The notes: generated by a model from the letters alone, not told the origin. Shown: positions 9,680-18,561, counted from the stretch's first letter. The stretch is DNA of 64,000 nt from Betaproteobacteria bacterium (GCA_005881575.1 VBCA01000013.1:19662-83661); one strand, 5' to 3'. Program-made: numbers and translations.

Positions 9680-9710
9680 GCGGGAGCCTTCTCTTGCCTG
9701 CGGCCGCGCC

Positions 9711-10034
9711 TTATACCATGGCCTTGCGCAACTGGTGCTTGAAATGGTGGATGTGGTTGAGGGCGACCTTCAGCTTGCCGCGATCCTTTGCGGCGAGCGC
9801 CTCGTCGCGCTTTTTCTGCCACTCGCCGATCTTGGTCTTGATCGCGGTCTTGTCGACGCCCTTGACCTCGTGGTGCACGTGCATGTCGATGTTGAGTGCC
9901 TTGCAGAGCGCAGCGAGCAGATGGTCCTTGTTCAGCTGCGTGTAGCCTTTGACCGCCTCGTGCTCGATTCCGGCCGCGATCTCGCGCAGCTCGGCGAGAG
10001 GCTTGCTCTTCAGCTCAGGAAAAGTGTGGGCCAT
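9711..10034 (-). CDS. small basic protein with Rho N-terminal-like helical domain
   Basis: This 107-aa protein contains LAELREIAAGIEHEAVKGYTQ followed by LNKDHLLAALCKAL, which looks like the Rho_N/SAP-like three-helix fold found in Rho and in small bacterial proteins. A His/Lys-rich second half (HVHH, NHIHHFKHQLRK) follows. A GGAGA Shine-Dalgarno precedes the ATG. It could bind nucleic acid, but that is inference. It lies 31 bases upstream of the DUF2721 gene on the same strand. Confidence 0.65.
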   Translation of the reverse strand: MAHTFPELKSKPLAELREIAAGIEHEAVKGYTQLNKDHLLAALCKALNIDMHVHHEVKGVDKTAIKTKIGEWQKKRDEALAAKDRGKLKVALNHIHHFKHQLRKAMV

Positions 10035-10095
10035 GTGTTCTCCGGGGTGATCGTCCCGGATAATACTGTAGAAGCGTCCGCGGCAGCTAGCGCAG

Positions 10096-10611
10096 CTACC
10101 TGCTGGCGCCTCCTATGCGTCTTCCCACGATGATGAGATCGCGTTCGACTCCGTCCAACACGGCGACCTTCGGCAGCTCCCCCCACCGCTGGAATCCGAA
10201 TCGCCGGAACAACGCGAGGCTCGGTTCGTTGTGGCCGAATATGAACCCCAACAGCGTGTCGACCCCGAGCGTCGGCGCGTGCGCCAGCGCTTGGGTCAGC
10301 AGATAGGAGCCGAGCCCCCGCTTTCGGAACGCTTCGTGAACGTAGACGCTGAGCTCTGCGGTCTTGGCGTATGCCGGGCGCCCGTAGAACGTTGAAAAGC
10401 TGAGCCAGGCCGCGACGCGACCCGCGTCCTCGACCACCCAAAGAGGCCTGCGATCCGGAGTGTGTTCCTCGAACCAGTGCACCCGGCTCTCGACCGAAAC
10501 AGGGTCGGTATCGGCCGTCACGACGCGCGACGCGATCGTGGAGTTGTAGATCTCCACGATCTGCGGCAGGTCGCTTCGAATGGCGGCCCTATGGATGCAG
10601 GGTTCAGGCAT
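10096..10611 (-). CDS. GNAT N-acetyltransferase, phosphinothricin acetyltransferase-like
   Basis: From the ATG at 10611 the protein is 171 aa ([20 protein letters not shown]); a longer frame to 10689 adds a low-complexity Arg-rich leader that homologues would not have. The motifs [37 protein letters not shown] (acetyl-CoA loop) and [13 protein letters not shown] are typical of the PAT/Bar subgroup, which acetylates phosphinothricin, methionine sulfone or related amines. Whether it gives herbicide resistance cannot be told from sequence. Confidence 0.82.
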   Translation of the reverse strand: MPEPCIHRAAIRSDLPQIVEIYNSTIASRVVTADTDPVSVESRVHWFEEHTPDRRPLWVVEDAGRVAAWLSFSTFYGRPAYAKTAELSVYVHEAFRKRGLGSYLLTQALAHAPTLGVDTLLGFIFGHNEPSLALFRRFGFQRWGELPKVAVLDGVERDLIIVGRRIGGASR

Positions 10612-10728
10612 CGACCCCCTCAGCCCGTGTTCGCGCGGCTCGGGGTTCGCGCGGGGCGCCGCGCGCCGGTCTTGCTCGCGCTCCGGCACATGCGATTGTC
10701 AGGCGCAAGGCGACGCGACTCGCGACGG

Positions 10729-11844
10729 CTATTTTCCCAGGTGTTTGTCGAAGAACCGGGCGATCTCCGTAAACGCCTCCTTGGTCTCCGGAGCTCCGAC
10801 ATCGCGGTAATACTGCGCGTGGGATTGACCTTCGAAGACCTGCAACACCGCTTCGACCCCCGCCTCGCGCAGCTTGCGGTGCACCCGCACCGTATTGGAG
10901 AGGAGCAGGTCACGCGTCCCGGTGGTGAGAATCGCCGGCGGAAAACCGCGCATGTCGCCGTAGACCGGCGAGAGCATCGGGTCCCTGAGATCGCGGCCGT
11001 TGGTATAGAGCGCGGCGCGCTTGTCGCAGTTCGCTCCGTACGCCACCAGAACATTGTCGAGCATCGCGTTGGTATGGAAGGAGTCGCCGGCCCCGGTCAG
11101 ATCGGACATCGGCGTACCGGGCGCGATCGCGGCCGGCAGCGGGAGCTTCTCCTGCTTGGCGCGCAGGACCATCGCCAAAGTCAGGTTGCCACCGGCCGAA
11201 GAGCCGAAGATCGCCATGTTCTTCGGCGGCGCCATTTTGGTGGCGGCCTTCCACACCGTCATGGCGTCGTCGAGTCCGGCCGGATAGGGATGGTCCGGCG
11301 GCATGCGATAGTCGACGGAAATCACCTTGAATCCGCCGAAGCCCGCCATGTAGACCGCCTCGACCGTTCCGGATTCGCCGGGGAAGCTGACGAAGCAACC
11401 GCCGTGAACGTGGACCAGCAGCCGGTTGCGGTTTTCACGCGGGATCGCCGCCGGCGTGACCCGATACGCCTTGACCCCGTCGATGGTCATAGGCTCGACC
11501 TTGACGCCTAGGGTTTCGCGCAACGCCGGCAAGGCTTTCATGGCGGCCTGATAGCCCGCATTGACCTGCTCTTTCCAGCCCTCAGCCGTCGTCGGGATCA
11601 CGTTCCAGGTCGAAGTGAGGGGCGCGGCGATCTGTTTTTGCATCTGCGGGCTCACCGTGTCCGGCACCGGCACTGTCTTGGCCGGCAGCTCGCGCGCCGC
11701 CGCCGCCGGCGTCTGTGCGACGGCATGCGATGCCATTAGGGCGATCGCGGCGGCGAAACAGGCGAGGCCGGGCACGCGCCACGGGCGAAGCGACAAATGG
11801 ACTGGCGACGAGCCCCGACGAGTGAACTCGGAACGGATTTTCAT
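10729..11844 (-). CDS. secreted HSL-family alpha/beta hydrolase (esterase/lipase)
   Basis: This 371-aa protein has a signal peptide after an Arg-rich start (hydrophobic core about 27-41, AVAQ cleavage near 44). HSL-family marks are the oxyanion motif HVHGG, nucleophile elbow GSSAGG, the later TTGTRDLLL acid segment and EGQSHAQY with the catalytic His. It is expected to hydrolyse short acyl esters in the periplasm or outside the cell. It stands alone between a GNAT gene and a small membrane protein gene. Confidence 0.85.
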   Translation of the reverse strand: MKIRSEFTRRGSSPVHLSLRPWRVPGLACFAAAIALMASHAVAQTPAAAARELPAKTVPVPDTVSPQMQKQIAAPLTSTWNVIPTTAEGWKEQVNAGYQAAMKALPALRETLGVKVEPMTIDGVKAYRVTPAAIPRENRNRLLVHVHGGCFVSFPGESGTVEAVYMAGFGGFKVISVDYRMPPDHPYPAGLDDAMTVWKAATKMAPPKNMAIFGSSAGGNLTLAMVLRAKQEKLPLPAAIAPGTPMSDLTGAGDSFHTNAMLDNVLVAYGANCDKRAALYTNGRDLRDPMLSPVYGDMRGFPPAILTTGTRDLLLSNTVRVHRKLREAGVEAVLQVFEGQSHAQYYRDVGAPETKEAFTEIARFFDKHLGK

Positions 11845-11931
11845 GGCGTTTCTCCTCGATTTCTCGTTTTGGCTACCTGGCCCAATGCAAGGATATGCGG
11901 TTAAGAAGCTAAGGTTCGCGTTGCGCGGGAG

Positions 11932-12240
11932 TCACAGGCAATTTCCAAGGGCACACCCGATGAAGAGCTCTCCCGCCGCAAACGCCAGCATCGAGTAAGG
12001 TATCGACAGAACTGCCAACGCGATTTTCAGGCATGGACGAATGGATGCCAGTGGAAGCAGTGCGAGCGTCAAGATCCACGGAACGAACTCCGCGACATCG
12101 AATGCTGTCCACGAGAACACCTCATCGGGGCGGTCTGGCCATGCGAGCCCGTATAGGGCAGCAACCGAGATCAGACAGGCGACGGGCAATGTCAGAAACA
12201 GGGCCGGAATCGCAACGCAGATACGTCCTACGTACTGCAC
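11932..12240 (-). CDS. small hypothetical membrane protein
   Basis: This 102-aa protein starts at GTG and has three to four hydrophobic stretches (about 7-33, 50-67 and 70-96) and a Cys pair near the C-terminus. I do not recognise the family. The main support for translation is a consensus AGGAGGT placed 3 bases before the GTG, which is rare by chance. It lies between the HSL esterase gene and another small membrane protein gene on the same strand. Confidence 0.5.
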   Translation of the reverse strand: MQYVGRICVAIPALFLTLPVACLISVAALYGLAWPDRPDEVFSWTAFDVAEFVPWILTLALLPLASIRPCLKIALAVLSIPYSMLAFAAGELFIGCALGNCL

Positions 12241-12243
12241 GTG

Positions 12244-12250
12244 ACCTCCT
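12244..12250 (-). promoter_or_regulatory. strong Shine-Dalgarno deciding a GTG start
   Basis: AGGAGGT on the minus strand lies 3 bases upstream of GTG 12240. It supports both the reality and the start of the small membrane protein gene, which has no other strong coding evidence. Confidence 0.5.
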
Positions 12251-12347
12251 GGATCGGCAAGCGCGGCCGACGCGTGAAATCCGAAATCAGCGGCGCGATT
12301 GCGCGCGTGCGCTCCGGACTACGAGCGAGGCTTCCGTAAGGCAGAAA

Positions 12348-12758
12348 TTAGTCGTGGTAAACCAGGCCCGCCGCAACACCCGCTGCGATGAATTCCACCA
12401 GAGTTCCCACGAACCACCAGAACGCGAGCGCAAGCGGAATCGGCAGAATCACGTACCAGCCGAAGCTGTGCATCACGGACAACATGAGTCCCACATACAG
12501 GCCGAAGCGAAATCCCTGCCCCAAGCCCGGCTTGCCCTTCTCGTAGCCCTTCACGTAGATCAGCGAGAAGAATGGCGCGAGTACCAGCATCCCAACCCAG
12601 AAGATCCACATCATTTTCTGCATCTCGGCTTCCGGGCGCCACACGGCAGCCGTCTGCCGGTACAGATCTGACAGGAGCACGCCGTGGATGAGGAATTCCA
12701 GCGCCGCCACCACGACGAAAACAGCCCCGCTCGCCAGCACCCAGCGTTTCGTATTCAT
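12348..12758 (-). CDS. hypothetical membrane protein downstream of pilU
   Basis: This 136-aa protein has four hydrophobic segments (about 6-29, 48-68, 85-105 and 108-132) and an amphipathic charged loop between the first two. I cannot assign a family. GGAGGAG precedes the ATG, and the start is 28 bases after the pilU stop on the same strand, so it may be co-transcribed with pilT and pilU. A link to pili is only positional. Confidence 0.6.
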   Translation of the reverse strand: MNTKRWVLASGAVFVVVAALEFLIHGVLLSDLYRQTAAVWRPEAEMQKMMWIFWVGMLVLAPFFSLIYVKGYEKGKPGLGQGFRFGLYVGLMLSVMHSFGWYVILPIPLALAFWWFVGTLVEFIAAGVAAGLVYHD

Positions 12759-12786
12759 GGGCTCCTCCGCATGTTCGGCGTCCGCG

Positions 12787-13923
12787 TCAGACGATGTTGA
12801 GGTGCTCGAGTCCCTGCGTGATGTCCCGGTTCTTCGCTTCCTTGGAGTGCAGCTTGATGTTCAACCGCAGGTCGTTCACGCTGTCGGCGTTCCTGAGCGC
12901 GTCCTCGTAGCTGATCTTGCCCGCCTCGAACAGGTCGAACAGCGACTGATCGAAGGTCTGCATGCCGAGCTCGCGCGACTTCTTCATGATTTCCTTGATC
13001 TCGTGCACCTCGCCCTTGAAGATCAGGTCGGAGATGAGCGGGGAGTTGAGCATGATCTCGACCGCGGCGCAGCGGCCCTTGCCTTCCTTCAAGGGGATGA
13101 GGCGCTGCGAAATGAACCCCCGCAGATTGAGCGACAGGTCCATCAGCAGCTGTTGGCGCCGCTCCTCGGGGAAGAAGTTGATGACGCGGTCCAGGGCCTG
13201 GTTGGCGCTGTTCGCGTGGAGCGTCGCAAGGCACAGGTGGCCGGTCTCGGCGAAGGCGACCGCGTGATCCATCGTCTCCCGGTCGCGGACCTCGCCGATC
13301 AGGATGACGTCGGGCGCCTGGCGCAGGGTGTTCTTGAGCGCGGTTTGCCAGTTCACGGTGTCCACGCCGACTTCGCGCTGGGTGATGAGGCAGCCCTTGT
13401 GCGGGTGGGTGAACTCGATCGGGTCCTCGATAGTGATGATGTGGCCGTGGGAGTTCTCGTTGCGGTAGCCGACCATCGCCGCGAGCGTGGTGGATTTGCC
13501 CGAACCCGTGGCCCCCACCATGATCACCAGGCCGCGCTTGGTCATGACCACGTCCTTCAATACGTTCGGGAGCCCGAGGTCCTCGATCCTGGGAATGGCG
13601 GTGGTGATCACCCGCAGCACGATACCGACGTTCGCTTGCTGGACGAAGGCATTGACGCGGAACCGCCCTATGCCCGCGGGGTTGATCGCGAAGTTGCATT
13701 CCTTGCTCGATTCGAACTCGGCGGCTTGCCTGTCGTTCATGATCGCGCGGGCGAGGTCGACGGTGTGCGCGGGTGTGAGCGGCTGGTTCGAGACGGGCGT
13801 CATCTTGCCGTCGATCTTGATCGCCGGGGGAAAGCCCACGGTGATGAAGAGGTCGGAGGCTCTCCTCGACACCATCAGCCGCAGCAGGTCGTACATGAAT
13901 TTCATTGCCTGTTCGCGTTCCAT
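12787..13923 (-). CDS. pilU: type IV pilus retraction-associated ATPase PilU
   Basis: This 378-aa GspE/PilT-superfamily ATPase begins MKFMYDLLRLMV a few residues after the ATG. It has Walker A GATGSGKSTT (about 138), an Asp box ITIEDPIEF, Walker B VILIGEVRD and a His box. Its C-terminal segment (about 320-378) is longer than in PilT and lacks the PilT-type AIRNLIRE motif, fitting PilU. PilU works with PilT at the inner-membrane base of the pilus to aid retraction under load. It is 124 bases downstream of pilT. Confidence 0.93.
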   Translation of the reverse strand: MEREQAMKFMYDLLRLMVSRRASDLFITVGFPPAIKIDGKMTPVSNQPLTPAHTVDLARAIMNDRQAAEFESSKECNFAINPAGIGRFRVNAFVQQANVGIVLRVITTAIPRIEDLGLPNVLKDVVMTKRGLVIMVGATGSGKSTTLAAMVGYRNENSHGHIITIEDPIEFTHPHKGCLITQREVGVDTVNWQTALKNTLRQAPDVILIGEVRDRETMDHAVAFAETGHLCLATLHANSANQALDRVINFFPEERRQQLLMDLSLNLRGFISQRLIPLKEGKGRCAAVEIMLNSPLISDLIFKGEVHEIKEIMKKSRELGMQTFDQSLFDLFEAGKISYEDALRNADSVNDLRLNIKLHSKEAKNRDITQGLEHLNIV

Positions 13924-13948
13924 ATTCGCCTTTCTGGATCCTCAAGTC

Positions 13949-14003
13949 CCGAAGTCAGCCGGGAAGGTTGTGGCCGGCTCGCCCGGCGCGCCCCTGACTT
14001 CGG
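13949..14003. repeat. inverted repeat between pilT and pilU
   Basis: CCGAAGTCAG at 13949-13958 is matched by its exact reverse complement CTGACTTCGG at 13994-14003, with a GC-rich loop of 35 bases that can itself pair through CCGGG/CCCGG. No T-run follows on the minus strand, so it is not a classical terminator. It could be an mRNA processing or attenuation structure between the two ATPase genes. Confidence 0.4.
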
Positions 14004-14047
14004 CTAGCCTAAGTTAGCCTGCGCCGCAATGTCCAGGCCGAATCACG

Positions 14048-15091
14048 TCAGCCTGGGAAATTGTCCTTGTTGGCAGCCTTGCCGCGCGCCTCGGCCGAGG
14101 AGATGACGTTGCGCCTCACCAAGTCCTGCAGGTTCTGGTCGAGGGTCTGCATGCCGAATTGCTGCCCCGTCTGGATGGCGGAGTACATCTGCGCGACCTT
14201 GTTCTCCCGGATGAGGTTGCGGATCGCGGGCGTGCCGATCATTATTTCGTGCGCGGCGACCCGGCCTCCGCCGTCCTTGGTCTTGCACAGCGTCTGGGCG
14301 ATGATCGCGCGAATCGACTCGGAGATCATCGCGCGGATCATCTCTTTCTCCGCAGCCGGAAAAACGTCCACGATGCGGTCCATGGTTTTCGCCGCAGAAC
14401 TCGTATGCAGCGTGCCGAACACGAGGTGTCCGGTCTCGGCGCCGGTCAGCGCCAGGCGGATCGTTTCCAGATCGCGCATCTCGCCGACCAAGATGATGTC
14501 CGGATCCTCGCGCAGCGCGCTGCGCAAGGCGTTGGCGAACGACAGCGTGTGCGGTCCGACCTCGCGCTGGTTGATCAGGCATTTCTTCGACTCGTGCACG
14601 AACTCGATCGGGTCTTCGATGGTGAGGATATGGCCCTGCTCGTTTTCGTTGATCTGGTTGACCATCGCGGCGAGCGTCGTGGACTTGCCCGAACCCGTCG
14701 GACCGGTCACGAGGACGATGCCGCGGGGCTGATCGACGATCTCGGCGAAGATCTTGGGTGTCCTCAGCTCCTCGAGCGACAGGATCTTCGAGGGGATCGT
14801 GCGCATAACCGCCGCCGCCCCGCGGTTCTGCACGAAGGCGTTCACGCGAAAGCGCGCGAGACCCGGTATCGCGAAGGAGAAATCGCACTCGAGGTTTTCC
14901 TCGTAGTGTTTCCTCTGCCCGTCGTTCATGATGTCGTAGATCATCCCGTGCACGTCCTTGTGCTCCATCGCGGGCAGGTTGATGCGGCGGATGTCCCCGT
15001 GCACGCGGATCATGGGCGGCAGACCCGAGGACAGGTGCAGGTCGGAGGCCTTGTTCTTGACGACGAAGGCTAGGAGTTCCGAGATATCCAC
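14048..15091 (-). CDS. pilT: type IV pilus retraction ATPase PilT
   Basis: From GTG 15091 the protein is 347 aa and starts DISELLAFVVKNKASDLHLS like other PilT proteins, which are about 344 aa. It has Walker A GPTGSGKSTT, Asp box ILTIEDPIEFVH, Walker B IILVGEMRD and the PilT-specific TPAIRNLIREN motif near residue 285. It hexamerises at the inner membrane and drives pilus retraction (twitching, DNA uptake). A TTG at 15106 in the same frame is a worse start: AAGGGG sits 6 bases before the GTG. Confidence 0.95.
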   Translation of the reverse strand: MDISELLAFVVKNKASDLHLSSGLPPMIRVHGDIRRINLPAMEHKDVHGMIYDIMNDGQRKHYEENLECDFSFAIPGLARFRVNAFVQNRGAAAVMRTIPSKILSLEELRTPKIFAEIVDQPRGIVLVTGPTGSGKSTTLAAMVNQINENEQGHILTIEDPIEFVHESKKCLINQREVGPHTLSFANALRSALREDPDIILVGEMRDLETIRLALTGAETGHLVFGTLHTSSAAKTMDRIVDVFPAAEKEMIRAMISESIRAIIAQTLCKTKDGGGRVAAHEIMIGTPAIRNLIRENKVAQMYSAIQTGQQFGMQTLDQNLQDLVRRNVISSAEARGKAANKDNFPG

Positions 15092-15097
15092 TATAAT
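15092..15097 (+). promoter_or_regulatory. candidate -10 element for yggS-proC-yggT
   Basis: A perfect TATAAT on the plus strand lies 99 bases before the yggS ATG. No good -35 hexamer is seen at 16-18 bases upstream, so this is tentative. It occupies exactly the spacer between the Shine-Dalgarno and start codon of the divergent pilT gene. Confidence 0.3.
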
Positions 15098-15103
15098 CCC
15101 CTT
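15098..15103 (-). promoter_or_regulatory. Shine-Dalgarno of pilT, deciding the GTG start
   Basis: Minus-strand AAGGGG at 15098-15103 is 6 bases from GTG 15091, an ideal spacing. If translation began at TTG 15106 this element would be inside the coding region. Confidence 0.6.
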
Positions 15104-15195
15104 CAACGTGAGGCCCGAAAGGAATCCGAAGGATGGGCCTAAGCAGATGAAAGAGCGAGAGTTTTCAAGGCCGCGCTCGCATCGCCGCGCTGATT

Positions 15196-15882
15196 ATGTC
15201 CTCAATACCCTTGAACTTGCAAGCCGTGAGGCAGCGCATCGAATCCGCGACCCGGGCGGCGGGCAGGCCTCCCCGATCGGTGCGATTGCTCGCGGTGAGC
15301 AAGACGTTTCCGCCGCAAGCCGTGCGCGAGGCGGCGCAGGCGGGGTTGCACGATTTCGGCGAGAACTACGCCCAGGAGGGCGTCGAAAAGATCCGCGAGC
15401 TCTCCGCGCTAGTGCTCACTTGGCACTACATCGGTCCGATCCAGAGCAACAAGACGCGCACGATCGCCGAGCACTTCGACTGGGTCCACTCGATAGACCG
15501 TGCGAAAATCGCCGCGCGGCTTGCGCAAGCGCGCGGCCCCGGGCAAAGCGAGCTGCAGGTGTGCATCCAGATCAACGTGTCGGGCGAGGCGACCAAGGGC
15601 GGCGTCGCCCCGGCGGAGGCGGCGCAGCTCGCCAAGCAGGTGGCGGCGTTGCCGCGCCTGAAGCTGCGCGGTCTCATGACAGTGCCCGAGCCGACACCCG
15701 ACGAGGCGCTGCAGCGCCGCCGATTCGGGCAGTTGCGCGAGCTGCGCGACCGGCTGAATCGCGACGGCTTCGCGATGGATACGCTCTCGATGGGCATGTC
15801 CGCGGACCTCGAGGCGGCGATCGCCGAAGGCGCGACCCTGGTACGGGTGGGTACGGCGATTTTTGGAGAAAGGCGAGGTTGA
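15196..15882 (+). CDS. yggS: YggS-family pyridoxal 5'-phosphate homeostasis protein
   Basis: This 228-aa single-domain PLP-binding TIM barrel carries the PLP lysine in LLAVSKTFPP (residue about 37), the conserved HYIGPIQSNKTR, INVSGEATKGG and the phosphate-binding SMGMSADLEAAI. The family buffers free PLP in the cytosol and affects amino-acid metabolism. It is first of a yggS-proC-yggT operon, a common arrangement next to pilT. Confidence 0.93.
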   Translation: MSSIPLNLQAVRQRIESATRAAGRPPRSVRLLAVSKTFPPQAVREAAQAGLHDFGENYAQEGVEKIRELSALVLTWHYIGPIQSNKTRTIAEHFDWVHSIDRAKIAARLAQARGPGQSELQVCIQINVSGEATKGGVAPAEAAQLAKQVAALPRLKLRGLMTVPEPTPDEALQRRRFGQLRELRDRLNRDGFAMDTLSMGMSADLEAAIAEGATLVRVGTAIFGERRG

Positions 15883-15889
15883 GCCTGTC

Positions 15890-16705
15890 ATGAGAATCAC
15901 GTTTATCGGCGGCGGCAACATGGCCGACGCGCTTATCGGCGGACTCCTTCGCAAGGACTTCCCGTTGCAGGATATCCGCGTGGTCGAGATCAGCGCCGAG
16001 GCCCGCCGCAAGCTCGTCGATAAGTACGGGGTCACCAGCGTCGACAAACCCAAGGACGCGGTGCGGGCGAACGACGTCGTGGTGTTCGCGGTGAAGCCTC
16101 AGCATCTGCGCGAGGCGGCGGCAAAATCCGGGATCGCGGACAACGCCAATCTCGTCATCAGCATCGCCGCGGGCGTGCGCCTCGCCAACCTCTCGAAGTG
16201 GCTGAAGGGACATACGCGTCTTGTCCGGGCGATGCCCAATACGCCGGCGATGATCGGCGAGGGCGTCGCGGGCCTGTTCCCGTTCTCCAAGGCGGTCACC
16301 CGCGAGGACCGCGAGCAGACCGAAACCATCCTCGGCGCGGTCGGCGCCACCGTTTGGATCACCGACGAGTCCCAGATGGACGCGGTGACCGCGATCTCCG
16401 GAAGCGGTCCGGCGTACGTGTTCTACTTCATCGAGGCGGTCGAGGACGCAGCGCGGGAGCTGGGACTCCCGGTACCGATCGCGCACCAGCTCGTATTGAA
16501 CACCTTCACCGGCGCGGCCAGGCTCGCTTCGAGTAGTCCCGATCCGGTGGCCGTGCTGCGCGAACGGGTGACCTCCGAAGGCGGCACGACCGAGCGGGCG
16601 CTCGCAAGCATGGCCAAGGACGAGGTGAAGGAAGCGATCATCCGCGCGATCCATGCGGCCAACGAGCGCGGCAAGGAGCTGGGCGAAGAGCTCGGGAAAG
16701 AATGA
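15890..16705 (+). CDS. proC: pyrroline-5-carboxylate reductase
   Basis: This 271-aa protein starts MRITFIGGGNMADALIGG with the Rossmann GxGxxx motif, and has AVKPQHL, RAMPNTPA and the C-terminal signature FTGAARLASSS...VTSEGGTT typical of ProC. It reduces pyrroline-5-carboxylate to proline with NAD(P)H. The frame can be extended to a TTG at 15863 inside yggS, but the length and start of homologues favour ATG 15890. It lies 7 bases after yggS and overlaps yggT by 4 bases. Confidence 0.95.
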   Translation: MRITFIGGGNMADALIGGLLRKDFPLQDIRVVEISAEARRKLVDKYGVTSVDKPKDAVRANDVVVFAVKPQHLREAAAKSGIADNANLVISIAAGVRLANLSKWLKGHTRLVRAMPNTPAMIGEGVAGLFPFSKAVTREDREQTETILGAVGATVWITDESQMDAVTAISGSGPAYVFYFIEAVEDAARELGLPVPIAHQLVLNTFTGAARLASSSPDPVAVLRERVTSEGGTTERALASMAKDEVKEAIIRAIHAANERGKELGEELGKE

Positions 16706-17265
16706 TGCTCGTTCAGATCGCCGATCTGCTGCTCCTGAATGTATTCGGGCTCCTCGTTTACATGCTGCTCCTGCGGTTCTACATGCAGCTGCTGCGCGCG
16801 CCGTTTCGCAATCCGGCGGGTCAGTTTGTCACAGCGCTGACCAATTGGATGGTATTTCCGGCGCGGCGCCTCATTCCCGGCCTCATGGGAATCGACTTTG
16901 CGACGATTCTTCTTGCGTGGCTGGTGCAGGCGCTGATGCTCACGCTGCTCCTGCTGTTGCACGGCAAGACGCTCGCGAGCGCTTCCGGAGCAGGGGCCGG
17001 GCTGCTGTTCGGGCTCGCGGCCGTCAAACTCCTCCAAGCATCGCTGTATCTGCTGATCGCAGTGGTGATACTGCACGTTTTATTCAGCTGGTTCAACCCT
17101 CAGACGCCGATTGGGCCGCTGCTCGACTCGTTGACGCGTCCGTTCTACGCCGTCTTCCGGCGTTTCATTCCGCCGATCGGCAACGTGGACCTGTCCCCTA
17201 TCTTCGTTCTGATCGTCGCGCAGGTGCTCCTGTATTTGATCGGCGACGTGGTGGGCAAGTTTTGA
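16702..17265 (+). CDS. yggT: YggT-family inner-membrane protein
   Basis: This 187-aa protein has two YggT repeats, each a helix pair ending in an RP-containing segment: FVTALTNWMVFPARRLIP and later LLDSLTRPFYAVFRRFIPP. About four to five membrane helices are present. The exact role is unknown; family members are linked to osmotic or cell-division-related functions. ATGA overlap with proC shows coupling. The DUF167 gene yggU that often follows is missing here: pyrC' ends only 18 bases away on the other strand. Confidence 0.9.
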   Translation: MMLVQIADLLLLNVFGLLVYMLLLRFYMQLLRAPFRNPAGQFVTALTNWMVFPARRLIPGLMGIDFATILLAWLVQALMLTLLLLLHGKTLASASGAGAGLLFGLAAVKLLQASLYLLIAVVILHVLFSWFNPQTPIGPLLDSLTRPFYAVFRRFIPPIGNVDLSPIFVLIVAQVLLYLIGDVVGKF

Positions 17266-17283
17266 GCACCTGGGCAAAACGCA

Positions 17284-18561
17284 TCAAGCCTCGTAGACGA
17301 CCTGCCCGCCGACCAGGGTATAGCGCACCCGGCCAGGCAGCTCGTAGCCGATGAAGGGCGTGTTCTTTCCCTGGCTCTTCAGGGAATCCGCGGTGATCTT
17401 GACTTGCGCGCTCGGGTCGAACACGCACACATCTGCGTCCCTGCCGGCGGCGATATCCCCCGCCGGCACGCCCAGGATCGCCGCCGGTTTGGAGGTCACC
17501 ATGGCGAGCGCCTCGGGCAGAGCCACGCGCATCTCCTCGGCCCACTTCAGTGCGAGGGGCAGCAGGAGCTCCAGACCCGTCACCCCCGGCTCCGACTCGG
17601 CGAAAGGCAGCTGCTTCGCGTCCTCGTCGACCGGCGCGTGATCCGAGCACAGCGCATCGATCGTCCCGTCGGCGAGGCCCGCCCGGAGCGCATCGCGGTC
17701 TCGCAAGGACCGGAACGGCGGGATCACGTTGCAGTGTGAATCGAAGTAGCCGAGGTCGATCTCGGAGAGGTGCGCGTGATGGGCGCTCGCGTCGCAACTG
17801 ACGGGCAGTCCCTCTTTTTTGGCCGCGCGCAGCATCGCGACGCCTTCAGCCGTGGAAAGGCGGCATAAATGAACCCGGGTACGCGTGGCGCGCACGAGCT
17901 GCAGGATGGTCGCCAGCGCGATGGTCTCGGCGAACGCCGGAATTCCCGGTAGACCGAGGCGGGTGGCCACCTCCCCGTCGTGCGCCACGCCGCCCCGCGC
18001 GAGAAATCCGTCCTGCGGCCGCAGCCACACCGCGATGCCGAAGGTTGCGGCGTATTGCAGCGCGCGCCACAGCATCTGCGTGTCCGAAAGCGGCGTGTCG
18101 GCGTGAGAGAACGCAATGCAACCCGCGTCTCGCAGCACAGCCATCTCCGTAAGCCGCTCGCCGCCGAGCTTCCAGGTGAGGGCGCCGAGCGGATAGACGT
18201 GTGCGAGATTCAGACTTTTCGCGCGGTACTTGAGCATCTCCACCAGGCCCGGCTCATCGAGCGGCGGGTCGGTGTCGGGGGGACAGGCGAGGCTCGTGAC
18301 GCCGCCTGCGACCGCGGCCTGCATTTCCGACGCGAGCGTCGCCTTGTATTCGAAGCCCGGTTCGCGCAGCCGTGCCGATAGGTCGATCAGGCCCGGACAG
18401 ACCACGAGCGCATCCGCGGCCAGCGTGCGCTCGGCCCGAAATCCGGCCGGGGCCTTGCCGAGCGCGGCGATTTTTCCCTCCGCTATGAAAACGTCCTGCT
18501 TCGCGTCGACGCGGTTTTTCGGGTCGATCACGCGCCCGTTCTTGATGTGGACCTTGCTCAC
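17284..18561 (-). CDS. pyrC': non-catalytic dihydroorotase-like protein PyrC' (PyrX)
   Basis: This 425-aa amidohydrolase-fold protein starts at GTG 18561, overlapping the cupin stop (GTGA). Active class I dihydroorotases have GLID-x-HxH-x-REPG; here it reads GLIDLSARLREPG, so both metal-binding His are replaced (Ser62 and Arg64). The late CSDHAPVD motif is retained. This matches PyrC' of Pseudomonas, which is catalytically dead and serves as a structural partner of PyrB in the dodecameric aspartate transcarbamoylase. A true dihydroorotase should be encoded elsewhere. Confidence 0.88.
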   Translation of the reverse strand: MSKVHIKNGRVIDPKNRVDAKQDVFIAEGKIAALGKAPAGFRAERTLAADALVVCPGLIDLSARLREPGFEYKATLASEMQAAVAGGVTSLACPPDTDPPLDEPGLVEMLKYRAKSLNLAHVYPLGALTWKLGGERLTEMAVLRDAGCIAFSHADTPLSDTQMLWRALQYAATFGIAVWLRPQDGFLARGGVAHDGEVATRLGLPGIPAFAETIALATILQLVRATRTRVHLCRLSTAEGVAMLRAAKKEGLPVSCDASAHHAHLSEIDLGYFDSHCNVIPPFRSLRDRDALRAGLADGTIDALCSDHAPVDEDAKQLPFAESEPGVTGLELLLPLALKWAEEMRVALPEALAMVTSKPAAILGVPAGDIAAGRDADVCVFDPSAQVKITADSLKSQGKNTPFIGYELPGRVRYTLVGGQVVYEA

